Shown here: in pieces, positions 23,500 through 32,212 of the stretch
Layout of the letters: every line of letters begins with the position of its first letter
Numbering within the stretch: the first letter of the stretch is position 1
Origin: JAJRXR01 sp041987545
GTDB taxonomy: Bacteria > Planctomycetota > Phycisphaerae > Phycisphaerales > UBA1924
DNA length: 64,000 bases
Direction: 5' to 3'
Assembly: GCA_041987545.1 (NCBI GenBank)
Contig: JBHIWH010000003.1
Span: 124,001-188,000 of the forward strand
Translations under genes and position numbers: made by a program
The notes under the pieces: generated by a model
The model's input: the letters and a program-made list of their open reading frames with translations, nothing else
What the model was told of the DNA's origin: nothing
Database searches by the model: none

Positions 23500-25050
23500 A
23501 TGACGACCTCGCCCCACGACACGTACACGAGCCCGCTGGCGTCGAGGAACGCGTCGCCCGAGATGCTGCGGATCTGGTCGCCGCGGCACAAGTTCACGAC
23601 GTGGCGGCGGATCTGGCTGGCGGTCGCCGAGGCACAACAGGCCTGCGGGCTGGACATAAGTGATGCCCAGATCGCGCAGATGCGCGACAGAGTTGAAGTC
23701 ACCGACGAGGACATGGCGCTGGCCGCCCGGTACGAGAAGGACCTGCGCCACGACGTGATGGCGCACGTGCACGCCTTCGGCGACGCGGCGCCGGCGGCCA
23801 AGGCGATTATCCACCTGGGGTGCACGAGCCAGGATGTGGTGTGCAATGCGGATCTGCTCTGTCTGGGTCGAGCCCTCAACTTGATCCGGTACAAGCTCAG
23901 CCGGGCGATCATGTCAGTCTCTGGGTTCGCGGGTGCGAACGTCGGAGTTCCTGCCTTGGGATTCACGCACTACCAGCCCGCACAGCCCACGACGGTCGGG
24001 CGGCGAGCCGCGGGTTGGGCAAGTGACCTGGACTACGCGCTGGAAGGTATTGAGCAGAGTTGGGATTCGAACGGGCTCCGAGGAGTCCGTGGAGCAACCG
24101 GGACACAAGCGTCATTCTTGAGTCTGTTCGAAGGTGAGCTTTCGAGAGTCGATGACTTTGAGTCACGCTTCCTACATGGGTTGTATCACTTAGATTGGGC
24201 GAGCGCGGGGAGGACTGAGCAACGGCGCGGGATGACCGTGGCCCAGTCGGCGCGGGCGGGAAGCGTGTTGGAAGTCCCCGGCTTCGAGTTGACAGGGCAG
24301 ACCTACCCACGGATCCACGATGCCAAGGTGATGAGCTCACTCGCGTCAGTCGCCGCCGTCCTCCACAAGATCGCGACCGACATCCGCCTGCTGTCCAACC
24401 GCAAGGAGATCGACGAGCCGTTCGGGAGCAAGCAGATCGGATCGAGCGCGATGCCCTACAAGCGGAACCCGATGAAATGCGAGCGGATCTGCGGCCTGTC
24501 CCGGTTCGTCATGAACCTCGTGGGCAACGCGTACGACACCTCCGCCACGCAGTGGCTCGAGCGGACGCTGGACGACTCGTCCAATCGGCGGCTGTCACTC
24601 CCCGAGGCGTTCCTCGCGCTCGACGGCGCCCTCGATCTGATGCACCAAGTCGCGTCGGGACTGGTGGTGCACGAGGCGATGGTGCGGCGGAACCTGATGG
24701 CCGAGCTGCCGTTCCTGGCGACGGAGAACATCCTGATGGAGTGCGTCAAGGCGGGCGCCGACCGGCAGGAGTACCACGAGAAGATCCGTGTGCACGCCCA
24801 GGCGGCCGGCATGCGCGTGAAGCAAGAAGGCCTGGACAACGATCTACTCGAGCGGCTCCAGGACGACCCGGCGTTCCACGCGCCGGCGCTCAAGCGCGAG
24901 CTGGACTGGGACGGCTTGATGGACCCGATGAAGTACGTCGGGCGCGCGGTCGAACAGACCGAGCGGTTCCTGGCCGAGGTCGTCGAGCCCTTGCGCGAGC
25001 GGTACGCGGGCGAGCTGGACGCGCTGGGGGACTCGGACCGGGGCGTGTGA
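23500..25050 (+). CDS. purB: Adenylosuccinate lyase
   Basis: A 516-residue fumarase-superfamily lyase. It has the catalytic/signature elements HLGCTSQDVVCNADL, FTHYQPAQPTTVGRRA, TGTQASFLSLFEG and the superfamily loop GSSAMPYKRNPMKCE. It removes fumarate from adenylosuccinate and SAICAR in purine synthesis. ATG at 23500 has no Shine-Dalgarno and is tied to the -10 seven bases upstream. Odd: about 23830-24350 has plainly different codon choice (ATA, AGA, TTA, AGT, TCA, CGA, GGA codons) and lower GC (a 60-base line from 24121 is 50% GC), while both ends are typical for the genome. The protein stays intact across the patch, so this looks like an in-frame recombinational mosaic. Confidence 0.95.
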   Translation: MTTSPHDTYTSPLASRNASPEMLRIWSPRHKFTTWRRIWLAVAEAQQACGLDISDAQIAQMRDRVEVTDEDMALAARYEKDLRHDVMAHVHAFGDAAPAAKAIIHLGCTSQDVVCNADLLCLGRALNLIRYKLSRAIMSVSGFAGANVGVPALGFTHYQPAQPTTVGRRAAGWASDLDYALEGIEQSWDSNGLRGVRGATGTQASFLSLFEGELSRVDDFESRFLHGLYHLDWASAGRTEQRRGMTVAQSARAGSVLEVPGFELTGQTYPRIHDAKVMSSLASVAAVLHKIATDIRLLSNRKEIDEPFGSKQIGSSAMPYKRNPMKCERICGLSRFVMNLVGNAYDTSATQWLERTLDDSSNRRLSLPEAFLALDGALDLMHQVASGLVVHEAMVRRNLMAELPFLATENILMECVKAGADRQEYHEKIRVHAQAAGMRVKQEGLDNDLLERLQDDPAFHAPALKRELDWDGLMDPMKYVGRAVEQTERFLAEVVEPLRERYAGELDALGDSDRGV

Positions 25051-25091
25051 GGCCGCGGCCCCCGGTAGTCTGGGCCCGGAGGGCTCGGACG

Positions 25092-26507
25092 ATGAACAGG
25101 CGCGAGGCGTTGAAGGTCGTGACCGCGGGGGCGGCGGGCGTCGGGCTCGGCCCGACGTGGCGCGTGGTGCACGCGGGCCAAGCCCCGGCCGACACTCAGC
25201 CCGGGAGCGCGACGGCTCACGCCGGTGGGGAGGAGCCGCGGGCGGGCGAGCTTCCCGTGCCCGAGCCCCGGGTGGCCCGCTTCGAGTCGCTGGCGTTCGG
25301 CATGTTCCTGCACTGGGGGCTGTACGCGCAGCTCGGGCGGGGCGAGTGGATCCAGCACTTCGACAAGATCCCGCGCGACGAGTACGCCAGGCTCAAGGAC
25401 ACGTTCAGGGCCGAGAGTTTCGATGGCCGCGAGATCGCGCGGGCCGCGAAGCGCGCCGGCATGCGGTACGCGACGCTGACCTCGCGGCACCACGAGGGCT
25501 TCAGCCTGTACGACACGCGGGGGTTGTCCGGCTTCGACGTGACGGCCTCGCCCGCGGGGCGCGACCTGGTGCTGGATTTCTGCGAGGGCTGCCGGGCCGA
25601 GGGCGTCGTGCCGATGCTGTACTGCACGACGCTCGACTGGCACGACGAGCGGTTCAACACGGACTTCGACGCGTACCTGGCGTACCTGCGGGAGTCGGTC
25701 CGGCTGCTGTGCACGCAGTACGGGCCCGTCGGCGGCTTCTGGTTCGACGGCAACTGGTCCAGGCCCGACGCCGACTGGAAGGAGGGCGAGCTGTACGCCG
25801 TCATCCGCGAGCTGCAGCCCCAGGCGATGATCATCAACAACGTCGGGATGGGCAACGAGGGGGCGCTGGGCCACGCGGAGATCGACGCGACGACGTTCGA
25901 GCAGTCGGCGCCCCACGCTCTGGATCGGCGGGGCTGGCCCAAGCACGTGGCGGGCGAGATGTGCCGCACGTTCAACCGGCACTGGGGGATCGGTGTCAAT
26001 GACTTCAACCTGTTCTCGCCGGCGCAGATCATCGAGCTGCTGTGCGTCTGCCGCGGGGCGGGGGCGAACCTGCTGCTGAACGTCGGGCCCGAGGCGTCGG
26101 GGCGCCTGCCCGCGTACGAGACGTCGGCGCTGGCGCGGGTGGGGGACTGGGTCCGGCTGCACGGGGGCGACGCGTGCGGGGTGTACGACGGGCGCCCGTG
26201 CGGCGTGCGGGGCGCGGGGCGGGACTTCGGGCTCGCCGCCGGAGACCTCGACGAGGCGGGCTCGCTCGACCTGTTCGTGTTCTCGCTGACGCCGACGGCC
26301 GAGCGCTGGCCCGAGGGCGACGGCCCGCGCGGCCCGGGCGCCCGCGTGTTCACGGGCGTGCCGTCTCGGTTCACGCGCGCCCGCTGGCTGGACAACGGCG
26401 AGGAGCTGAGGCTCGAGCGCGACGCGTCGGGCGCGCTGACGCTGCACGCGACGGCCTACCCGTACGGCGTGGACACGGTCGTGCGGATCGCGCGGCTCGA
26501 GGCGTAG
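25092..26507 (+). CDS. Alpha-L-fucosidase, GH29 family
   Basis: A 471-residue secreted glycosidase. The N-terminus M-N-R-R-E-A-L-K-V-V-T-A-G-A-A-G has the twin-arginine look of a Tat signal. The GH29 barrel shows MFLHWGLYAQ, YATLTSRHHEGFSLYDT, and FWFDGNW with the likely nucleophile Asp219; GANLLLNVGPEASG near 320 is also typical. It would cleave terminal alpha-L-fucose from polysaccharides such as fucoidan, in keeping with an aquatic planctomycete lifestyle (inference). GGAGGG (25078-25083) precedes the ATG and TAGTCT lies at 25066-25071. No sulfatase or other glycosidase genes are adjacent, so it is not part of a visible polysaccharide locus. Confidence 0.88.
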   Translation: MNRREALKVVTAGAAGVGLGPTWRVVHAGQAPADTQPGSATAHAGGEEPRAGELPVPEPRVARFESLAFGMFLHWGLYAQLGRGEWIQHFDKIPRDEYARLKDTFRAESFDGREIARAAKRAGMRYATLTSRHHEGFSLYDTRGLSGFDVTASPAGRDLVLDFCEGCRAEGVVPMLYCTTLDWHDERFNTDFDAYLAYLRESVRLLCTQYGPVGGFWFDGNWSRPDADWKEGELYAVIRELQPQAMIINNVGMGNEGALGHAEIDATTFEQSAPHALDRRGWPKHVAGEMCRTFNRHWGIGVNDFNLFSPAQIIELLCVCRGAGANLLLNVGPEASGRLPAYETSALARVGDWVRLHGGDACGVYDGRPCGVRGAGRDFGLAAGDLDEAGSLDLFVFSLTPTAERWPEGDGPRGPGARVFTGVPSRFTRARWLDNGEELRLERDASGALTLHATAYPYGVDTVVRIARLEA

Positions 26508-26508
26508 C

Positions 26509-27021
26509 TCAGCTGAACGGCGAGGAGGGGCGGTCGGCGTCCGGCTCGCCGCCGCCCTGGGGCCGTGCATCCTCCTTGTCTGGCAGGACCGTGCCCTTGG
26601 CGGACGTGACGACGACGAGCGTGAGGAAGACGCCCATCGCGAGGGTGATCGCGAGGACGTAGAGCCCGGCGCCGACGGTCAGGCCGATGCACGCCGCGAC
26701 CCAGATCGAGGCGGCGGTGGTGAGGCCCCTGATGTTGCCCCCGGCGTGGATGATGGCGCCGGCGCCGAGGAACCCGACGCCGCCGATGATCCCGCTTATG
26801 GCCCGGATGGGGTCGAGCGGGGAGCCGTCGTCGGTGGAGAGGATGGCGGAGAGCTCGATGGCGGCGAGCATGGCGCCGGCGGCGCCGAGGCTGACGAGGA
26901 TCATGGTCCTCAGGCCGGCGGCCTTCTCCTTCCGCTCGCGGTCCCAGCCGATGGCCCCGCCCAGGATCATGGCCAGGGCGATCCGGAGGACGAGTTCCGC
27001 GACTGTGAGGGATTCGGGCAT
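26509..27021 (-). CDS. MgtC/SapB family membrane protein (copy 1)
   Basis: A 170-residue protein with the MgtC N-terminal domain: LRIALAMILGGAIGWDRERK, then A-G-L-R-T-M-I-L-V-S-L-G-A, the ISGIIGGVGFLGAGAII helix and R-G-L-T-T-A-A-S-I-W-V-A-A. Five hydrophobic segments and a hydrophilic tail; no C-terminal ACT-like domain. MgtC proteins modulate F-type ATPase or phosphate/magnesium physiology in some pathogens; in environmental bacteria the role is unclear. The stop is one base from the convergent fucosidase stop. A paralogue lies just beyond the metalloprotease. Confidence 0.88.
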   Translation of the reverse strand: MPESLTVAELVLRIALAMILGGAIGWDRERKEKAAGLRTMILVSLGAAGAMLAAIELSAILSTDDGSPLDPIRAISGIIGGVGFLGAGAIIHAGGNIRGLTTAASIWVAACIGLTVGAGLYVLAITLAMGVFLTLVVVTSAKGTVLPDKEDARPQGGGEPDADRPSSPFS

Positions 27022-27139
27022 GGGTCGGGCCGATGCTCAGGGTACAGCCGGCCCGCATCCCGGGGGCCGTGCGTCGGTACAGCATCATCGCCGCGGGGCT
27101 CGAGGGGAGGCCGCCGCGGGGATCAACGAGGAGCATCCG

Positions 27140-29905
27140 ATGAAGACGAGCGTGCGAGCGGGCGGCGTGGTGTTGGCGGCGGGAGCCCTGATGCTGGCCG
27201 CGGGGATGGCCGGCCCGGCCCAGGCCGGGGGCCCGCAGGGCGGCGCCCAGGCCAAGGCCCCGGAGTACCCGCCCTTCGACACCGTGACCGAGGGCCTGGA
27301 GAAGGTCGTCTCCACGACCGACGGGTCCAGCCCGTTCTACGAGCTGTACAAGGACGAGGAGAGCGGGCGGCTGCTCGCGGTCCTGCCCGCCGGCTACGAG
27401 TCCAAGCTGACGATGATCGCGTGCACGATCTCGGGCGGCGACCCGCAGGCGGGCGTCATGGGCCCGACGCACTACGTCAAGTGGGAGAAGATCGGCAAGC
27501 AGCTCGCGCTGATCGCCCCGAACCTCTCGGTCCGCACCGAGGAGGGCCAGGAGGCCAAGGACTCGATCGAAGAACTGTACACCGGTCGGGTGATGCTCTC
27601 GGTCCCGATCATGTCGATGGCGCCGGGCGGGCGCCCGGTGATCGACCTGGGCATGGTCGCGACCGCGATGGCGCCCAAGTTCTTCGGCTCGACGATCTAC
27701 GGCTCCTACGGCCCGTCGCTGGCGGCGGTGAACCCGAGCCTGGCGAAGCTGACCAAGGCCAAGGCGTTCCCAGAGAACGTGATCATCGAGTACCGCGCGC
27801 CCAACCCGCAGGGCACGCTCGTGAACATCTCCTACTCGATCAGCGAACTGGCCGGGACGCCCGGCTTCAAGCCCCGCGTCGCCGACTCGCGCTTCGGGTA
27901 CTTCTACAACTGGCACCAGGACTACGGGCGGACGGCCAACCGCGACGTGACCGAGCGCTACATCTCGCGCTGGCACATCGAGAAGGCCGACCCGAGGCTG
28001 AAGATGAGCCCGCCCAAGGAGCCCATCATCTGGTACGTCGAGAACACGGTCCCGATCCAGTACCGCCGCTACGTGCGCGAGGGGATCGAGATGTGGAACA
28101 AGGCGTACGAGGGGGTCGGGATCGTGGGGGCCCTCGAGGTCCGCCAGCAGGACGCGAGCACGGGCGCGTTCATGGACATCGACCCCGAGGACGCGCGGTA
28201 CAACTTCTTCCGCTGGAACGCGACCAACTTCGGCTACGCGATCGGCCCGAGCCGCACGAACCCGCTCACGGGCGAGATCCTGGACGCCGACGTCGTCTGG
28301 CACCAGGGCCTGACCCGCTCGATCCGCGGGATGTACGAGAGCGTCACCAACGAGCTGGTCGAGCAGACCATGAGCCCGGAGACGCTCGCGTGGCTCGAGG
28401 AGCACCCGAGCTGGGACCCGCGCCTCCGCATGGCGCCCCCCGAGCGTCAGATGCACCACATGGCCCAGCGGATGGTCCGCATGGAGAAGGCCGCGGAGAT
28501 GGAGCTGGGCGAGCGGGGCCACCCCTGGACGCCCAACGCGACGGATCTGACCAACTCGGCGTGCAAGATCGGCAACATGCTCGGCGTGGACTTCGCGCTG
28601 GCCGGCTTCGCGTTCGAGACCGGGCTGCTCGATCCCGGGGGCGACGACGTGGAGATGCTCGACGGGCTGCCCGAGGAGTACATCGGGCAGATGATCCGCT
28701 ACATCTCCGCCCACGAGGTCGGGCACTGCCTGGGCCTGCAGCACAACATGACGGCCTCGACGATCCGCTCGCTCGAGGAGATCAACAGCCCCGGCTTCGA
28801 GGGCCCGACGACGGGCTCGGTCATGGAGTACGCGGCGGTCAACCTCAACCACAACCTGGGCGAGGTCCAGGGCCCGTACGCGACGCAGATGGTCGGCCCG
28901 TACGACGAGTGGGTGATCGCCTACGGCTACGGGCCCGAGGACAAGCTCGACGAGCTGCGTTCGCAGGTCTCCGACCCCGACCACATCTGGGTGCCGCAGG
29001 TCGCGATGAGCGTGGGCTCCGACCCCCGCAACATGACCTGGGACATGGGCGCCGACAACCTGCAGTTCGCCGAGTCGCGGCTCTCGATGGTCGAGGAGCT
29101 GCGGGGCAAGCTGGTGTCGGACATCGTGGACGACGGCGAGCCCTGGGCCGAGGCCAGGCGCCGCTTCAACACGCTGCTCAACACCCAAGCGCAGTCCATC
29201 GTGATCGCGTCCAACTGGGTCGGCGGGGCCTACTTCAACACGGACTGGAAGGGCGACCCGGGCGACCGGGCCCCGATCGAGGACGTGCCCGCCGAGCGTC
29301 AGCGTCAGGCCCTGCGTCTGATCATCGACAACTCGTTCGAGGACGACGCGTTCGGGCTGACGCCCGAGCTGGTCCGGCACCTGGGCAAGGAGTACTACTG
29401 GGACCCGGCCGGGATGAACGAGCTGATGGCCGACCCGAGCGTCACGGTCCACGACCTTGTCGGCTCGGTGCAGGCGTTCGCCCTGACGATGGTCATGAAC
29501 CCGACCACGCTCCGCCGCATGTACGACAACGAGTACAGGACGGCGGGCGCCGACGACGCGTTCACGCTCACCGAGCTTGTGACGACCGTCTCGGACGCGG
29601 CCTGGCGTGAGTGCAAGGGCGCGAAGAAGGGGTCGTACGACGCGGGCGCGCCGATGATCTCGAGCTTCCGCCGCAACCTGCAGCGTGAGCACGCCGACCG
29701 CCTGATCGACCTGGCGCTGCTGGACACGTCCAGCCCGTCGCTGCGGACGATCTCGACCCTGGCCAAGGGCGAGCTGCGGCGCATCGACTCGATGTGCGAG
29801 CGGGCGCTGGCCGCCACGCCCGACGCGTACACGTCGGCCCACCTCGAGGACGTCCGGGCCAGCATCGGCCAGGCGTTGGAGGCGGCGTACGTGATCGAGC
29901 GCTGA
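27140..29905 (+). CDS. Large secreted zinc metalloprotease, DUF4953/DUF5117-like
   Basis: A 921-residue protein with a signal peptide (about 1-28, ending PAQAGG). The zinc site H-E-V-G-H-C-L-G-L-Q-H (525-535) is the extended metzincin motif with a third His ligand; a downstream SVMEYAAVNL segment gives the Met-turn (M-E-Y). N-terminal (about 60-230) and post-catalytic domains match the order of the large DUF5117-catalytic-DUF5118/4953 family in Bacteroidetes and planctomycetes. Probably exported and acting on periplasmic or external proteins. Start ATG has GAGGAG at 27128-27133. It is flanked on both sides by minus-strand MgtC-like genes. Confidence 0.88.
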   Translation: MKTSVRAGGVVLAAGALMLAAGMAGPAQAGGPQGGAQAKAPEYPPFDTVTEGLEKVVSTTDGSSPFYELYKDEESGRLLAVLPAGYESKLTMIACTISGGDPQAGVMGPTHYVKWEKIGKQLALIAPNLSVRTEEGQEAKDSIEELYTGRVMLSVPIMSMAPGGRPVIDLGMVATAMAPKFFGSTIYGSYGPSLAAVNPSLAKLTKAKAFPENVIIEYRAPNPQGTLVNISYSISELAGTPGFKPRVADSRFGYFYNWHQDYGRTANRDVTERYISRWHIEKADPRLKMSPPKEPIIWYVENTVPIQYRRYVREGIEMWNKAYEGVGIVGALEVRQQDASTGAFMDIDPEDARYNFFRWNATNFGYAIGPSRTNPLTGEILDADVVWHQGLTRSIRGMYESVTNELVEQTMSPETLAWLEEHPSWDPRLRMAPPERQMHHMAQRMVRMEKAAEMELGERGHPWTPNATDLTNSACKIGNMLGVDFALAGFAFETGLLDPGGDDVEMLDGLPEEYIGQMIRYISAHEVGHCLGLQHNMTASTIRSLEEINSPGFEGPTTGSVMEYAAVNLNHNLGEVQGPYATQMVGPYDEWVIAYGYGPEDKLDELRSQVSDPDHIWVPQVAMSVGSDPRNMTWDMGADNLQFAESRLSMVEELRGKLVSDIVDDGEPWAEARRRFNTLLNTQAQSIVIASNWVGGAYFNTDWKGDPGDRAPIEDVPAERQRQALRLIIDNSFEDDAFGLTPELVRHLGKEYYWDPAGMNELMADPSVTVHDLVGSVQAFALTMVMNPTTLRRMYDNEYRTAGADDAFTLTELVTTVSDAAWRECKGAKKGSYDAGAPMISSFRRNLQREHADRLIDLALLDTSSPSLRTISTLAKGELRRIDSMCERALAATPDAYTSAHLEDVRASIGQALEAAYVIER

Positions 29906-29931
29906 GTCAGCCGACCTTGAGTTGAAACGAG

Positions 29932-29964
29932 GGCCCGTCGGCGCACGCGTCGGCGGGCCTTTCT
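29932..29964 (+). terminator. Terminator of the metalloprotease gene
   Basis: GGCCCG (29932-29937) and CGGGCC (29954-29959) arms enclose a GC-rich loop and are followed by TTTCT. It lies 26 bases after the stop. Confidence 0.65.
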
Positions 29965-29987
29965 CGTGCGCGGGCCGGGGTTCTGGC

Positions 29988-30536
29988 CTAGCCGTCGCCG
30001 GTGTCGGGCGCTTTGCCGTTCTCCTCGCCCGCGTTACGGATCGCGAAGTCGAGCCAGGAGTACCAGAGGGTGACGAATGAGATCAGGAACATGAGGGTGG
30101 CGATGAAGTACTCGCCGAGCCCGCAGGCGGCGCCGATGGCGGCCATGACCCAGATCGCCGCGGCCGTCGTCAGCCCCTTGACCGACTTCTTGGACTGCAG
30201 GATCGCGCCCGCGCCCAGGAAGCCCACGCCCGAGATGATGTACGCCAGCACGCGGGTCGGGTCGATGCGGACGGTCTCGCCCACCTGGTTCTGAGCCAGC
30301 AGCGCCTCGCCCATCGCGGCGAAGCCGGCGGCGCCGATGGCGATCAGGATCATGGTCCGCGAGTCGGCGGGCTTGTCCGAGCGGGAGCGCTCCCAGCCCA
30401 GCAGCAGGCCGAAGAGGGCCGCGACGAGCATCCGGACGACCAGCTCGCCGGCCAGGGGCGTGGTGAACTGATCGACCAGCCGCTCGATCACGCCGGGGGG
30501 TGTCTCGGGGACCGGGATGGCGGCGAGCAGATGCAT
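29988..30536 (-). CDS. MgtC/SapB family membrane protein (copy 2)
   Basis: A 182-residue MgtC protein: RMLVAALFGLLLGWERSR, D-S-R-T-M-I-L-I-A-I-G-A, ISGVGFLGAGAIL and KGLTTAAAIWVMAAIGAACG. It parallels copy 1 over about 140 residues but has a longer periplasmic N-terminus (MHLLAAIPVPETPPG) and a different tail. Paralogy by duplication or two independent family members cannot be decided without a tree. It has its own promoter (30547-30576). Confidence 0.88.
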   Translation of the reverse strand: MHLLAAIPVPETPPGVIERLVDQFTTPLAGELVVRMLVAALFGLLLGWERSRSDKPADSRTMILIAIGAAGFAAMGEALLAQNQVGETVRIDPTRVLAYIISGVGFLGAGAILQSKKSVKGLTTAAAIWVMAAIGAACGLGEYFIATLMFLISFVTLWYSWLDFAIRNAGEENGKAPDTGDG

Positions 30537-30546
30537 GGGAGGGAGG

Positions 30547-30576
30547 ACTCTAGGGTGATTGTGAAGACTTTGTAAA
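30547..30576 (-). promoter_or_regulatory. Promoter of MgtC copy 2
   Basis: On the minus strand TTTACA (30571-30576) and TAGAGT (30547-30552) are 18 bases apart. The -10 ends ten bases before the ATG at 30536, so the transcript would have a leader of only a few bases. Confidence 0.55.
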
Positions 30577-30819
30577 GATGCCGGGTTGTGTTCGGGTTTC
30601 GTGGATCCCGGTCCCGTCCGAGAGTCGGGCGTCGCGCGGGCGCCGGGGAGACTGCCCGGGCTCGTGCGCCAAGGATGGATCCTCGCTCCCCGGTCGGCGT
30701 ACCGCAGGGGGCGGGCCCGGGGCCGACGAGGCGTCGTCGGCGGGGGACACGGGGTCAGCACCCTCACGCGAGCGGGACACCGCCCGGCGGCCAACGCCGG
30801 GCCCTTGGAGAGCGCACCC

Positions 30820-32199
30820 ATGGCAGCGCGTACCGGAGCCAGCGTCGGCGTCGCCGTCACCATCACGATCCTCGGCGTGCTCAGCCTCGCGCTGTTCGTG
30901 CTGGCGATGGTGTTCTACGGCAACATGTCCAAGGCGCAGAACGAGCTGCGCCAGACCCAGGACTCGGTCAACGCGTTCGTCAAGCAGGGCGAGCGGACCG
31001 AGGAGCGCGTCCGCCGCGCCCTGGACCGCGCCAGCGCCGAACGCCAGAGCGTCGTCGACTACCTGCTCACCTCGATGCGGGAGACGATGACACTCGCCGG
31101 CGGGCCGGACTCGGCGGACATGACCGCGGCCGAGCTGAACGAGCGGTTCTCGGCGCTGGGAGCCGAGGGCGGCTCGATGCTGGGCCTCATCGACGACCTG
31201 AACGGGCGGATCGCCGACCTCGAGTCCCGCCTGGCCCAGAGCGAGGCGGACCGGGACGGGGCTTTGGAGTCGGCCGCGGCCGAAGCGGCCCGCGTCGCGG
31301 AGATCGAGGCGAGCTTCGTCGCCCAGGGCAACGACCTGGGAGACGAGGTCGGGCAGATCCGCACGGACTTCACGACGCTGCAGGCCGGGTACCAGGACGT
31401 CGAGCAGCAGATGCGCGACAACCTGGGGCGCATCGCCTCCGAGGCCCAGGGCACCATCTCCCAGCAGCGGACGCAGATCAACGAGCTGCGGACGCAGCTC
31501 GCGGTCGCCAACGAGACGATCCGCCGCCTGCGTGGCGAGGGCGGGCGTGACGTCGTCCAGCCCCTGGCCGAGGAGGCCCTGGTGGACGCGACGGTCCAGA
31601 GCGTGGACCCGGTCGCCCGCGAGGTGACCGTCTCGATCGGGCGGGCGCACAAGGCGATCCTGGGCATGACGATGGCGGTCTACGACAACGCGACCGACAT
31701 CCGGCCCGACCCGTCCACGGGCGAGTACTCCCGGGGCAAGGCGACGGTGGAGATCATCCGCATCTTCGAGGGCTACTCGGTCGCCCGGGTGATCAACGAG
31801 TCGCGCGGCAACCCGGTCGTGCGGGGCGACGTGGTCGCCAACGCCGTCTACTCGCCCGACAAGGTGTACAAGATGGTCGTGTTCGGCAACTTCGACATCG
31901 ACCGCGACGGCGTCGCGACCCCGCTGGAGCGTGAGGACCTCAAGGCCCTCATCGAGCGCTGGGGCGGCGTCGTGCAGGACGAGGTCACGGGCGACATCGA
32001 CTACATCGTCCTCGGCGAGAAGCCGGTCGTCGGGCCCGAGCCCCACGCGGGCGCGGACGTCGAGATCGTCGAGGAGCACCTGCGCCGCCAGCGGGCGGTC
32101 GACGAGTACGAGGCGCTGCAGGCGACGGCCCAGTCCACGAGCACGCCGATCCTCAACGAGAACCGCCTGCGGACGCTGATCGGCGACTTCCCGCGGTAA
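30820..32199 (+). CDS. Membrane-anchored coiled-coil protein with a BRCT-like C-terminal domain
   Basis: A 459-residue protein: one N-terminal transmembrane helix (about 9-33), a long predicted coiled coil (about 40-245, rich in E, R, Q, A with heptads such as ADLESRLAQSEADR), a small beta domain (about 250-345), and a C-terminal section from about 350 (KMVVFGNFDIDRD ... LKALIERWGGVVQDEVTGDIDYIVLG) that matches the BRCT pattern: F-G, then a helix, G-G x V, and D-Y-I-V-L-G. BRCT domains normally bind phosphoproteins or DNA in replication/repair; one tethered to a coiled coil and membrane anchor is uncommon. ATG 30820 follows TTGGAG. The acyltransferase gene follows 13 bases later. Confidence 0.7.
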   Translation: MAARTGASVGVAVTITILGVLSLALFVLAMVFYGNMSKAQNELRQTQDSVNAFVKQGERTEERVRRALDRASAERQSVVDYLLTSMRETMTLAGGPDSADMTAAELNERFSALGAEGGSMLGLIDDLNGRIADLESRLAQSEADRDGALESAAAEAARVAEIEASFVAQGNDLGDEVGQIRTDFTTLQAGYQDVEQQMRDNLGRIASEAQGTISQQRTQINELRTQLAVANETIRRLRGEGGRDVVQPLAEEALVDATVQSVDPVAREVTVSIGRAHKAILGMTMAVYDNATDIRPDPSTGEYSRGKATVEIIRIFEGYSVARVINESRGNPVVRGDVVANAVYSPDKVYKMVVFGNFDIDRDGVATPLEREDLKALIERWGGVVQDEVTGDIDYIVLGEKPVVGPEPHAGADVEIVEEHLRRQRAVDEYEALQATAQSTSTPILNENRLRTLIGDFPR

Positions 32200-32212
32200 G
32201 GGCGGGGGACCG

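Noticed and set aside
19653..23966. 1437-codon minus-strand ORF across leuS and purB
   Set aside because: Antisense of two firm genes; composition is His/Arg/Pro/Val-rich without motifs.
26456..29842. 1128-codon minus-strand ORF over the metalloprotease
   Set aside because: Shadow; no motifs, and the plus frame has the HExxHxxGxxH site.
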